A DNA stretch of 9,306 nucleotides from Bacteroidota bacterium (GCA_029266015.1 JAJUFK010000084.1:1-9306); one strand, 5' to 3'; counted from the stretch's first letter, positions 1 through 8,100 are shown. Notes: a model not told the origin generated them from the sequence alone. Translations and numbers: made by a program.

Positions 1-1473
1 ATGCAAGTGCCTGTTAAATGGAATGGATACGTAAAGCAATCTTTTTTAAAAGATTCTGTAACAAAAGACAGTACGTTTAAAATTACTGCATACAAACCTG
101 TAGAAGGCATTACGGTAAAACTTATGAGTAAAAACAATTTAATTGAAGAAGTTGAAAGTGCCAAAAATGGTTTTTATGAATTTCAAACTGAATTTCAATC
201 ACGAAAACAATATACAATAATTGCCGAAAAAAAACATACCGATTCATTTACCTATAAAGGAGTTGTAAAAAATCATGAATCTGAAATTATTCCTAATGCA
301 CAAGTATTTTTATATCAAAAAAATCAAGTTGTAGATAAATTAAGAGCTACAAAAGATGGTGAATTTCAATTCAGAGTAAAAAAAGGTGAATCGTATAGAA
401 TAGTCGGAAGAGCAGAAAATTATGAATTAAATTATTTAGATATAAAACCATCTGACAGTAGTGATGTTCAAAAAATAAGAGTACTTACATTACGCCCCAA
501 AGGTATACAACCAAATCCTACCACTACACCAACAACTAAACCTGCACAAGAAATTGTTTCTGTTCCGGAAACAAAACCACAAGAAGTCAAAAAAATTGAA
601 AAATTTTATACTGTTTTAATGTATGAAAGTATAGCAAAACGACCAACAGATGTGTTAAAAAAAGAATACAACATATCTGACTCTATATCTGTATATTACG
701 ATGCAAATTTATATAAATACACAATTGGGGAATTTGATTCATTGGCTGATGCGACAAAATTTAATGATACAAAAACAAAACATATTGGAGCTACGGTAAA
801 ATATGTAGTTGACGGTAAATTCTATGATATTGCAAAAATACCAAAACAAATTATTGTAGAAGGAAAAATAGTTGACGAAACTCAAAAACCTGTTCAAGCA
901 AATGTAGAATTTAATGATAATGAAACTAATAAAGTTGTTGTAAAAACAGAATCGGATAAAACTACCGGTGAATACAAAGCCCAACTTACCGAAGGTAAAA
1001 ATTACGGAATGTATGTAAGCCGTGAAGGTTATATATTTCACTCAGAGAACATCAATTTAAGTGATGAAAATGCAATTAAAAACACACAAAGCAATATAAA
1101 GAAAAATATAGAAATGAAACCTGCCGTTCCGGGTAATAGTATAGTATTAAACAACATATTTTTTGATTATGGTAAATCAACTATACGAGAATCTTCAATT
1201 CCTGAATTAGACAGGGTTGTTGCATTTTTACAAGAAAATCCGCGCTTACGTGTTGAAATTTCAGGACATACTTGCAATACAAGTTCATGGGGATTCAACA
1301 AAAAATTATCTGAAGCACGAGCTTTATCTGTTACTAATTATTTAGTACAAAAAGGAATAGCTCGCAATAGAATTGTAGCTGTAGGTTATTCATACGACAA
1401 ACCCATTGCCAGCAATGCAACCGAAGAAGGTAAACAAAAAAACCGACGTACTGAATTTAAAATTATTCAGTAG
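1..1473 (+). CDS. OmpA-family envelope protein with carboxypeptidase-regulatory-like and SPOR-like regions (probably 5'-truncated by the window)
   Basis: This is the peptidoglycan-anchoring half of an outer-membrane/periplasmic protein. Seen in sequence: beta-rich segments at about residues 35-85 and 86-150, the latter resembling a carboxypeptidase regulatory-like fold (GVVK...IIPNAQVFLY, then a GEFQFRV strand); a Pro/Thr-rich linker at about 170-185; a segment at about 201-275 that resembles a SPOR domain (FYTVLMYES ... YKYTIGEFDSLADA ... VKYVVDGK); another regulatory-like repeat at about 286-360; and a C-terminal OmpA domain at about 381-490 (NIFFDYGKS at 385-393, LSEAR at 436-440, NRRTEF near the end). 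The OmpA domain normally binds diaminopimelate in peptidoglycan through an Asp in GHTD and an Arg 15 residues later. Here the Arg is R440 but the Asp is replaced by C425. The ATG at position 1 is followed by no signal peptide, so the true start is probably upstream. Two TAG stops occur in tandem at 1471-1476. The 3' end overlaps the opposing gene by 11 bp. Confidence 0.88.
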   Translation: MQVPVKWNGYVKQSFLKDSVTKDSTFKITAYKPVEGITVKLMSKNNLIEEVESAKNGFYEFQTEFQSRKQYTIIAEKKHTDSFTYKGVVKNHESEIIPNAQVFLYQKNQVVDKLRATKDGEFQFRVKKGESYRIVGRAENYELNYLDIKPSDSSDVQKIRVLTLRPKGIQPNPTTTPTTKPAQEIVSVPETKPQEVKKIEKFYTVLMYESIAKRPTDVLKKEYNISDSISVYYDANLYKYTIGEFDSLADATKFNDTKTKHIGATVKYVVDGKFYDIAKIPKQIIVEGKIVDETQKPVQANVEFNDNETNKVVVKTESDKTTGEYKAQLTEGKNYGMYVSREGYIFHSENINLSDENAIKNTQSNIKKNIEMKPAVPGNSIVLNNIFFDYGKSTIRESSIPELDRVVAFLQENPRLRVEISGHTCNTSSWGFNKKLSEARALSVTNYLVQKGIARNRIVAVGYSYDKPIASNATEEGKQKNRRTEFKIIQ

Positions 1474-1915
1474 TAGAATTAAACCAATCCTGTAACATTT
1501 TATATAATTCATGCAATTGTATTTCAATAGAATCGGTATGAATATGAATTTCTTTAGAATTTGACAAGCATTTAATAACAATTAAAGAAAAAGGACCTGA
1601 ACGAAGTAACGTTTCTCGTAATTCTATAGATTGAATATCGTGTTTTTGAATTACTCTTGAAAAATTTGTAATTCTATGATTGTCAATGATTTTTGACGAA
1701 TAAATTCTAATTGCGGCTGTTTTTGTTCGAACAAATACAAATAACAAATAAACGCCTAAACACACATAAAAACTCAAAATTACATACAAAAAACCAACTT
1801 TTGTAGAATAATTGGAATATACTATAAAAGGAATAGTTGCCAACAACAACAACAAACTACTTATATATAAGCGTTTATTACTAAAAGGAATAGAAATAAG
1901 AAGACGTTCGTTCAT
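1463..1915 (-). CDS. Small membrane protein with two N-terminal helices and a PH-like cytoplasmic domain (function unknown)
   Basis: This 150-residue protein is not recognised with certainty. It has two hydrophobic helices (about 16-34 and 41-62) separated by a short polar turn, then a soluble region of about 85 residues with alternating strands (AAIRIYSSKII, IQSIELRET, FSLIVIKCL, KEIHIHT) and a final helix (IQLHELYKMLQDWF). This layout resembles small bacterial PH-like or STM3941-type membrane proteins, but that is an inference from architecture and not from a signature motif. The ATG lies 3 bp after the stop of the SMP-30-like gene, with no Shine-Dalgarno sequence, so it is probably read from the same transcript as dnaG. 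Its stop codon lies inside the last codons of the convergent OmpA-family gene. It is a real gene rather than a shadow: it fills the only space between two real genes, and hydrophobic and soluble parts are cleanly separated. Confidence 0.75.
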   Translation of the reverse strand: MNERLLISIPFSNKRLYISSLLLLLATIPFIVYSNYSTKVGFLYVILSFYVCLGVYLLFVFVRTKTAAIRIYSSKIIDNHRITNFSRVIQKHDIQSIELRETLLRSGPFSLIVIKCLSNSKEIHIHTDSIEIQLHELYKMLQDWFNSTTE

Positions 1916-1918
1916 AGA

Positions 1919-2866
1919 TTACTTGATTTTAAAATAATGAGATTTAATACCGGGAACGGTTACTTCTACAGCAAATAAACCTCCGGCATGAGGATATTTT
2001 TGTTCATCACCCGGTTTCATCCAATTGCGAGCAGTGGTAATAAATAAAGTTTTCATATTTCTACCACCTAAAGCTACTGAAGTAACATTGGGCGAAGGAA
2101 CTCTAATAGTATCAAGTAATTCACCGGTTGTAGTATTCCAACGACTAACCAATCCTCCACCCCAATGAGCAACCCACAACATTCCTTCTGAATCTATGGT
2201 ATTTCCGTCGGGTGTTCCCCACTCTTTGGGTGTATGTATAATAATTCGTTTATTTGAAATTTCTGAACGATTTATATCATAATCATACGCAACAACAGTA
2301 TTGGTGGGAGAATCAATATAATACATAGTTTTTCCATCGGGCGACCACGTAATACCATTTGATACAGTTACTCCATCTACCATTTTTCTAACACTATAAT
2401 CACCTGAAACTCTATACAAAGCAGCTATCGGCTTACTTACACCATGATCCATAGTACCAACCCACAATTTACCATCCGGAGAACACTTTCCATCATTAAA
2501 TCGTACCAAACTTGTATCAATATCGGGTCGTGATTTTTGCACTAATTTTTTTGTTGAAATATGAAACTCATACATTCCATCTGCTAATGCCAATAATACA
2601 TTATCTGAATCAATAGGAACTACAGTTCCAATCTCTTTTGGCATTGCATATGAATTCATTGTTTTTGATTGTGGATTATATATATAAAGCGCTTTTCCGG
2701 TAATATCTATCCATAACAATCTACTATTTTCATAATCCCATAAAGCTCCCTCACCTACACCTGCCTGTGCATCATAAATAAGTTCAACTTTATTCATTTT
2801 TGAACACTGTGTAAATAGTGTTAATACCAGTATAATGGCCATAAATACATATAATTTACGATACAT
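1919..2866 (-). CDS. SMP-30/gluconolactonase/LRE-family lipoprotein (regucalcin-like lactonase)
   Basis: This is a six-bladed beta-propeller metal-dependent lactonase or esterase, 315 residues. By analogy with regucalcin it would hydrolyse a sugar lactone such as gluconolactone; the true substrate is unknown. Seen in sequence: a lipoprotein signal with a positive start (MYRK), a hydrophobic core and a candidate lipidation Cys at 21 (LFTQCS). The mature domain carries the expected metal ligands E39 (GVGEGALW), N170 (VSNGITWSPDG) and D220 (TPDGNTID), and substrate-contact residues R122 and N124 (VRFNDGK). The C-terminal part (ALGGRNMKTLFITTA, then HAGGLFAVEV) follows the family pattern. It would be anchored in a membrane facing the periplasm or cell surface, unlike the cytosolic animal enzyme. 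The start codon overlaps the end of dnaG by 11 bp, suggesting translational coupling; a weak purine stretch (AAAAGAA) precedes it. Family assignment is firm, while substrate and localisation are inferred. Confidence 0.92.
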   Translation of the reverse strand: MYRKLYVFMAIILVLTLFTQCSKMNKVELIYDAQAGVGEGALWDYENSRLLWIDITGKALYIYNPQSKTMNSYAMPKEIGTVVPIDSDNVLLALADGMYEFHISTKKLVQKSRPDIDTSLVRFNDGKCSPDGKLWVGTMDHGVSKPIAALYRVSGDYSVRKMVDGVTVSNGITWSPDGKTMYYIDSPTNTVVAYDYDINRSEISNKRIIIHTPKEWGTPDGNTIDSEGMLWVAHWGGGLVSRWNTTTGELLDTIRVPSPNVTSVALGGRNMKTLFITTARNWMKPGDEQKYPHAGGLFAVEVTVPGIKSHYFKIK

Positions 2867-4793
2867 GATGTAATTCTTTTGATATTGATGTAATTAATTT
2901 TTTAACTATTGTTAATCGTCCGCTTATTTCTATTATTCGTGTTATATCTTTTTCTTCTTTTAATAATTCATTCAAATGCTTTGCCTCTTCATCAAGTCTT
3001 CGTTTTTTATAGGCTCCAATTGTATCAATAAGCAATTCGCTTAATTTTTTATCTTCGGTTTCTACCATACTTTCTTTACGTTTCCATAAAGGGCTCAATT
3101 TTTTATCTTTGCTGTTTATTTCAACTACAATTTTAGTAATTTCTTCATCAGGATGATACAACAGATGCTTATACAAATCGGTACTTCCTTGTTGCATATA
3201 CGTATAATAAGTATCAAATATTTTTGAAAACACCGGATTTTGCAGTAACATTTCGCCTTCTACAATTTCTTGATACATATAATATTTAACCTTAGTTTCA
3301 ACAGAATGAATGAACACATCATATTCTCCATATTCCAAAAGTAAACGAATAATATCAAATTCATTGTAATATAATTCATTTGACATTGTTGCATGCACCT
3401 GCGATTTTTGAATTACAGGTTTAGGCACAGGTGCACTTTGCTTTATATATAAGGCAGAATCTTTGCCTCCTTTTGCATTCTTTATCTTATGAATTTGTTC
3501 AAATAGTATACTTTCAGAAATTTGAAGAGTTTTACTACATTCCGACACATATACACTTTGTGTAATTGAATCTGGAATTACAGCTATTGAATGTACAATA
3601 TCATTGATTAATTTAGCTCGTTCAATAGGATCATTTTTTGATTCTTCGGCAAACAAACGCGTTTTAAATGTTACAAAATCAGTTTTATTTTCAACAATAT
3701 ATGTTTGTAATTCTTGCGCTGTATGTTTTTTAGCAAATGAATCAGGATCGTTTCCATCGGGTAATAGAAGTACTTTTACATTGAGTCCTTCTTCCAAAAT
3801 CATATTTATACCTCTAAATGAAGCCTTAATGCCGGCCGAATCGCCATCATATATTACTAAAATATTATTAGTGAATCGTTTTATAAGTTGAATTTGTTCT
3901 AGGGTAAGCGAAGTCCCTGATGATGCAACTACATTGGTAATACCACTTTGATGCATACTCATAACATCGGTATATCCCTCTACCAATATACATTCATCTT
4001 TTTTTGTAATTTCTGTTCGGGCAAAATAAATTCCGTATAAAGTTTTACTTTTATTATATATTTCTGATTCCGGAGAATTTAAATATTTTGCTAATTTTTT
4101 TTCAGGATCACTTCCAACTATTCTTCCGCCAAATCCAATAATATTTCCCGAGAGATTATGTATAGGGAACATAACTCTTCCACGAAATCTATCAACAAAG
4201 TATGTTTGTCCTGAATTAGTTTCACCACTCACAGTAAGTCCGGTACGTTCCAAAAATTCTTGCTTATAGCCTTGTTTTAGAGCTTCTTGCGTAAATATAT
4301 CTTTACCATCGGGACTATACCCAAGTTCAAATTTTGCAATTGTTTCATCTGTAAATCCACGTTCTTTAAAATATGATAACCCAATAGCTCGTCCTTCATT
4401 ACTTTCATGAAGTTTTTGTTTAAAATAGGTATTTGCGAAATTATTTACAATTTGCAAACTTTCACGAACATCTTTCTTTTGCTTATTTTCATCACTTACT
4501 TGTGTTTCTACAACATCTATATTATATTTTTTAGCAAGATATTTTAACGCATCTACATAACTCAATCGTTCATGCTCCATGACAAAACTTACAGCATTTC
4601 CGCCTTTGGCACAGCCAAAACATTTAAAAATACCTTTAGCCGGAGAAACCATAAAAGAAGGTGTTTTTTCATTATGAAACGGACAACACCCTTTATAATT
4701 AGCTCCCGATTTCTTTAAAGAAATAAAATCACTAATAACCTCTTCAATGCGAGCTCTGTCAATTATTTGTTCAATCGTATCGGGATGTATCAT
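2856..4793 (-). CDS. dnaG: DNA primase DnaG
   Basis: DnaG makes the RNA primers for lagging-strand and restart synthesis and works with the replicative helicase DnaB. The 645 residues fit the usual bacterial size. Domains in order: an N-terminal CHC2 zinc-binding domain (ligands C37, H40, C58, C61, with the NEKTPSF motif between); the RNA-polymerase core (DRFRGRVMFPI at 201-211, GFGGR at 220-224, KYLNSPE at 236-242); and a Toprim fold (EGYTD with acidic E272, then DGDSAG with D316 and D318, then LLPDGNDPDSF at 343-353). A variable linker at about 445-475 precedes a divergent helical C-terminal region expected to bind DnaB. The start is supported by MIHPDTIEQI, the normal DnaG N-terminus, and by a Shine-Dalgarno-like AGAGAGG 8 bp upstream. 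It is first in a tight minus-strand cluster and diverges from gltB. All catalytic motifs are intact. Confidence 0.98.
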   Translation of the reverse strand: MIHPDTIEQIIDRARIEEVISDFISLKKSGANYKGCCPFHNEKTPSFMVSPAKGIFKCFGCAKGGNAVSFVMEHERLSYVDALKYLAKKYNIDVVETQVSDENKQKKDVRESLQIVNNFANTYFKQKLHESNEGRAIGLSYFKERGFTDETIAKFELGYSPDGKDIFTQEALKQGYKQEFLERTGLTVSGETNSGQTYFVDRFRGRVMFPIHNLSGNIIGFGGRIVGSDPEKKLAKYLNSPESEIYNKSKTLYGIYFARTEITKKDECILVEGYTDVMSMHQSGITNVVASSGTSLTLEQIQLIKRFTNNILVIYDGDSAGIKASFRGINMILEEGLNVKVLLLPDGNDPDSFAKKHTAQELQTYIVENKTDFVTFKTRLFAEESKNDPIERAKLINDIVHSIAVIPDSITQSVYVSECSKTLQISESILFEQIHKIKNAKGGKDSALYIKQSAPVPKPVIQKSQVHATMSNELYYNEFDIIRLLLEYGEYDVFIHSVETKVKYYMYQEIVEGEMLLQNPVFSKIFDTYYTYMQQGSTDLYKHLLYHPDEEITKIVVEINSKDKKLSPLWKRKESMVETEDKKLSELLIDTIGAYKKRRLDEEAKHLNELLKEEKDITRIIEISGRLTIVKKLITSISKELHHVS

Positions 4794-4801
4794 GAATTAA
4801 A

Positions 4802-4808
4802 CCTCTCT
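4802..4808 (-). promoter_or_regulatory. Shine-Dalgarno-like site of dnaG
   Basis: On the minus strand AGAGAGG lies 8 bp before the dnaG ATG (4793-4791). It is the only convincing purine-rich ribosome-binding site in the window. gltB, the SMP-30-like gene and the small membrane-protein gene have AT-rich leaders instead. It supports the chosen dnaG start. Confidence 0.55.
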
Positions 4809-4845
4809 TTGTAATACACTCTAAAATATATGGTAAAAATAAACA

Positions 4846-4854
4846 CTATACACA
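4846..4854 (+). promoter_or_regulatory. DnaA-box-like site, one mismatch
   Basis: CTATACACA matches the consensus TTATNCACA at every position except the first. It has the same orientation as the perfect box 35 bp downstream, and its CACA half forms part of the left arm of the dyad at 4850-4881. Taken alone it could be chance in AT-rich DNA; the pairing with a perfect box makes it worth recording. Confidence 0.3.
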
Positions 4855-4881
4855 TGTAAAAAAAATTTTTTGTTTGTGTGT
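4850..4881. repeat. A/T-tract dyad: ACACA - A6T6 - TGTGT
   Basis: ACACA (4850-4854) and TGTGT (4877-4881) are symmetric about the centre of AAAAAATTTTTT (4860-4871), with unmatched 5-bp spacers on each side. An A-tract meeting a T-tract tends to curve DNA. The dyad could be an operator or a bend placed between the two DnaA-like boxes. It is not a terminator, since the arms are short and interrupted. Confidence 0.35.
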
Positions 4882-4889
4882 TATCCACA
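4881..4889 (+). promoter_or_regulatory. Perfect consensus DnaA box
   Basis: TTATCCACA is an exact copy of the high-affinity DnaA-binding 9-mer known from many bacteria. It lies 88 bp upstream of the dnaG start codon and about 220 bp upstream of gltB, flanked by A/T-only stretches. It could let DnaA-ATP control primase expression, or mark an unwinding region. A single exact match can occur by chance, but it falls in the only sizeable intergenic region of the window and next to a replication gene. Confidence 0.45.
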
Positions 4890-4998
4890 ATTACACATAT
4901 TTTATATATACCACTAAAAATCAGGGCCATACAAAATAACATGATGAATTGCAGTATAAAAATATGTTAAAAATTATAATAAAAAACTTAAAAAATCT

Positions 4999-5028
4999 TT
5001 TGAATCGTTATATGAAGTATTATTTTTG
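4999..5028 (+). promoter_or_regulatory. Predicted Bacteroidota-type promoter of gltB
   Basis: TTTG at 4999-5002 and TATTTTTG at 5021-5028 match the -33 TTTG and -7 TAnnTTTG elements read by the primary sigma factor (SigABfr type) of this phylum. The 18-bp spacing is within the usual range. Transcription would start near 5035, giving a leader of about 70 nt that contains the inverted repeat at 5042-5064. Position and orientation fit gltB. This is a sequence match only. Confidence 0.6.
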
Positions 5029-5041
5029 CTCAAAATTCGTA

Positions 5042-5064
5042 ATCGAAAAATATGATTTTTCGGT
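5042..5064 (+). repeat. Inverted repeat in the gltB leader
   Basis: CGAAAAAT (5044-5051) and ATTTTTCG (5055-5062) are perfect inverse complements around the 3-nt loop ATG. A T-G pair and an A-T pair extend the stem to 10 bp (5042-5064). It lies downstream of the predicted gltB start site and 40 bp before the start codon. It could be an operator for a dimeric regulator or an RNA stem in the leader. No T-run follows, so it is not an intrinsic terminator in either direction. Confidence 0.55.
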
Positions 5065-5104
5065 AAAAATATAGGATAGAGTATACAATTTATATATAAA
5101 ACAG

Positions 5105-8100
5105 ATGAGTCAGATTGAAACAAAATCTTTGTATGATCCAAGTTATGAGCACGATGCGTGTGGGATTGGGTTTATAGCAAACTTAAAAGGTGTAAAATCG
5201 CATAAAACAATTGACGATGCCTTAAAGATGCTAGAAAATATGGAGCATAGAGGTGCTGTTGGGTTCGAAGAAAACACCGGAGACGGTGCCGGAGTATTAA
5301 TTCAAATGCCGCATAATTTCTTTAAAATTACATGTAAAGAAATTGGTATAGATTTACCTGATTATGGTAAATACGGCGTAGCAATGATATACTTCCCCAA
5401 AAACGTTGTAATGCGTGAAGCGTGTCGTAAAATATTTAATGATTCTATAGAACATTTAGGCTTAGAATTATTAGGATATCGTAATGTACCGGTTTCAAAT
5501 AAAACGATTGGAAAAACCGCAATTAGTACCGAACCAAAAATTGAACAAGCATTTATAGTTGCTAAAGACAGTTCCTTACCAAGCGATGCATTGGAACGCA
5601 AATTATTTGTTTTACGAAATTGGTCATACCACCAATTCTGTCAACAATTTCCGGAAAATAAAGATGATTTTTATATCGTTTCCAGTTCATATAAAAACAT
5701 AACATACAAAGGACAATTAACAACGTATCAGGTTCGTGAATATTTTCTTGACTTAAGTGATGAACGATTGGATTCTGCATTTGCAATGATTCACTCTCGT
5801 TTTTCAACAAACACATTTCCTAAATGGAAATTGGCTCAACCATTCCGTTATATTGCTCACAATGGTGAAATAAATACAATACGCGGTAATGTAAATTGGG
5901 CACACTGTAACCAAACATTATTTGAATCATCTTTATTTACAAAAGATGAAATAGAAAAACTATTACCTATTTGCGACCATGAAAATTCAGATTCTGCCAA
6001 CCTTGACAATATGATTGAAATGTTGGTTCTTGGAGGTCGTGAATTACCTCATGTAATGATGATGTTGATTCCCGAAGCATGGCAAAATGATAATTCTTTA
6101 AAAGATCCAAAACGAGCTTTTTATGAATTTCACAGTTCAATAGTTGAAGCATGGGATGGACCTGCATCAATAAGTTTTACCGACGGCCACATAATAGGAG
6201 CAACACTTGACCGTAATGGATTGCGGCCTTCGCGATATTGCTTACTTGATGATGATACATTAATTATGTCTTCAGAAGCCGGAGCATTACCTGTTGACCA
6301 ATCTAAAGTAGTAAAAAAAGGACGCTTAGAACCGGGCAAAATGTTTGTTGTTGATCTTGATCAAGGAAGAATTATAAGTGATGAAGAATTAAAACAACGA
6401 ATTTGTACCGAACAACCATACAGAACATGGTTAGAACAAAACGAAGTTCATATAAGCAAGATTCCGGTTCCTGAAAAACCAACATATCCATACAATTTGG
6501 AAACGTTGAAACAACGACAAATTTGTTACGGTTATACAACTGAAGCTGTAAAAGAAAATATAGCCGAAATGATTAACCAAAAAACTGACCCAATAGGTTC
6601 TATGGGTAACGACACACCATTAGCTGTTCTTTCTCAACAAAGCAGACATTTGTCTAACTATTTTAAACAACAGTTTGCACAAGTTAGTAACCCTCCTATT
6701 GATGCTATTCGCGAAAAAATTATAATGTCGCTTAAAACAAGTGCAAGCCGTTCATTTAATATGCTTTCGCAATCATCTGTACACTGTAAACAAATTACAT
6801 TTGACCAACCTGTTTTAAGTAATTCTGAATTAGATGCATTGCGACACATGAGTCACCCTGATTTTCGTGTTACACAAATAAATGCTGTATTCCCTGCAAA
6901 TGGAACTCCCGGTGATTTAGAAAAAGCATTACAAAAAATGTGTGCAGATGCAGACAAAGCAATATTAGATTACACATCAAATATTTTATTGATTTCTGAT
7001 AGAAATACCGATAAAAATACTGCGCCTATTCCAACACTTTTAGCTACAGGTGCTCTTCACAATCACTTAATCAAAAACGGATTGCGTGTACGAGTAGGTA
7101 TAATAGTAGAAGCTGGCGATGCATGGGAAACTCATCATTTTGCAACACTTATAGGTTACGGAGCAAATGCAGTAAACCCATATATGGCTTTTGAAACTAT
7201 TACCACACTTGCAGAAGAACGTTATATTGCAAAAGATGTTGATATAGAATCAGCAAACAAAACATATATATATGCAATTGGAGCAGGATTACTCAAAATA
7301 TTCTCAAAAATGGGTATATCCACATTACAATCATATAAAGGTGCACAAATATTTGAATGTTATGGTATTGGCAAAGAAGTTATAGAATCATGCTTTAATG
7401 GAACTGTATCAAAAATAGGCGGACTTAATTTTGATGATATTGCACGTGAAGTGCTTGTTCGTCATAAAGCAGCATATCCTCAATTACCAATAGTAAATCA
7501 ACGATTAGAAGAAGGTGGTATTCACCAATGGAAACACAGAGGCGAAAAACACTTATTTAATCCTGAAACTATAGCATTGTTACAACATGCGGTACGCACC
7601 GGCAACAAAGAAATATATAAACAATATGCTAAAAAAGTAAACGACCAAGCCGAACAACAGTTTACTCTTCGCGGTTTATTAGAATTCAAAGGTAATCGCA
7701 AACCTATTTCCATAGATGAAGTAGAACCAGCAAGCAACATATTTCCACGTTTTGCAACCGGAGCAATGTCTTTTGGATCTATCTCACACGAAGCTCATAC
7801 AACATTAGCTATAGCAATGAATAGAATTGGAGCTCGTTCTAACTCGGGTGAAGGAGGTGAAGATGAAATACGATTTGTACAAAAAGAAAATGGCGATTGG
7901 GAACGTTCTGCAATAAAACAAGTAGCATCGGGTCGTTTTGGTGTTACTAGTAACTATTTGGCAAATTGTAACGAAATTCAAATAAAAATGGCTCAAGGAG
8001 CAAAACCGGGTGAAGGAGGACAGCTACCGGGTCATAAAGTAGATGATTGGATTGGACGTGTTCGTCACTCAACTCCGGGAGTAGGATTAATTTCTCCCCC

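Larger units (their letters stand above)
4794..5104. other. Divergent intergenic region between dnaG and gltB
   Basis: This 311-bp spacer is strongly AT-rich and contains no convincing gene. From the dnaG side it holds the dnaG ribosome-binding site, two DnaA-box-like 9-mers in the same orientation (4846 and 4881), an A/T-tract dyad between them, the AT-rich run 4898-4910, a Bacteroidota-type promoter for gltB (4999-5028) and a strong inverted repeat in the gltB leader (5042-5064). The 10-mer TTTATATATA occurs twice (4901-4910 and 5089-5098). No exact TAnnTTTG element was found for dnaG on the minus strand; the closest is TATTTTG at 4938-4932, one base too short. Both genes must be controlled from here, because their start codons face away from each other. 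Confidence 0.85.

Noticed and set aside
739..1041. Minus-strand open frame of 100 codons inside the OmpA-family gene
   Set aside because: It is antisense to a clear coding sequence, and its Phe/Ile/Tyr-rich composition is what the complement of AT-rich Lys/Glu/Asn codons gives. It has no start context.
3604..3891. Plus-strand open frame of 95 codons inside dnaG
   Set aside because: It lies opposite the conserved Toprim coding sequence, shows no motif and has no promoter or ribosome site.
4932..4938. TATTTTG on the minus strand as a dnaG -7 element
   Set aside because: The consensus is TAnnTTTG, so this is one base short, and no TTG element lies at the right distance upstream.
4941..4970. 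Tiny frame ATGATGAAT... (9 codons) in the spacer
   Set aside because: It has no ribosome site or conserved feature, and it precedes the predicted gltB promoter.
4901..5098. Repeated 10-mer TTTATATATA (4901 and 5089) as a paired regulatory site
   Set aside because: It is low-complexity A/T sequence that is expected to recur in a spacer of this composition.
4801..5104. Full chromosomal origin
   Set aside because: Only one exact and one imperfect DnaA box are present, with no wider cluster visible. The evidence supports a finding to test but not an origin annotation.
5362..6339. Four overlapping minus-strand open frames of 67-84 codons inside gltB
   Set aside because: They oppose the conserved amidotransferase domain and overlap each other in different frames; none has a recognisable domain.
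6658..7996. Three minus-strand open frames (63-72 codons) in the central and FMN-binding regions of gltB
   Set aside because: They are shadows of conserved gltB sequence and have no independent support.
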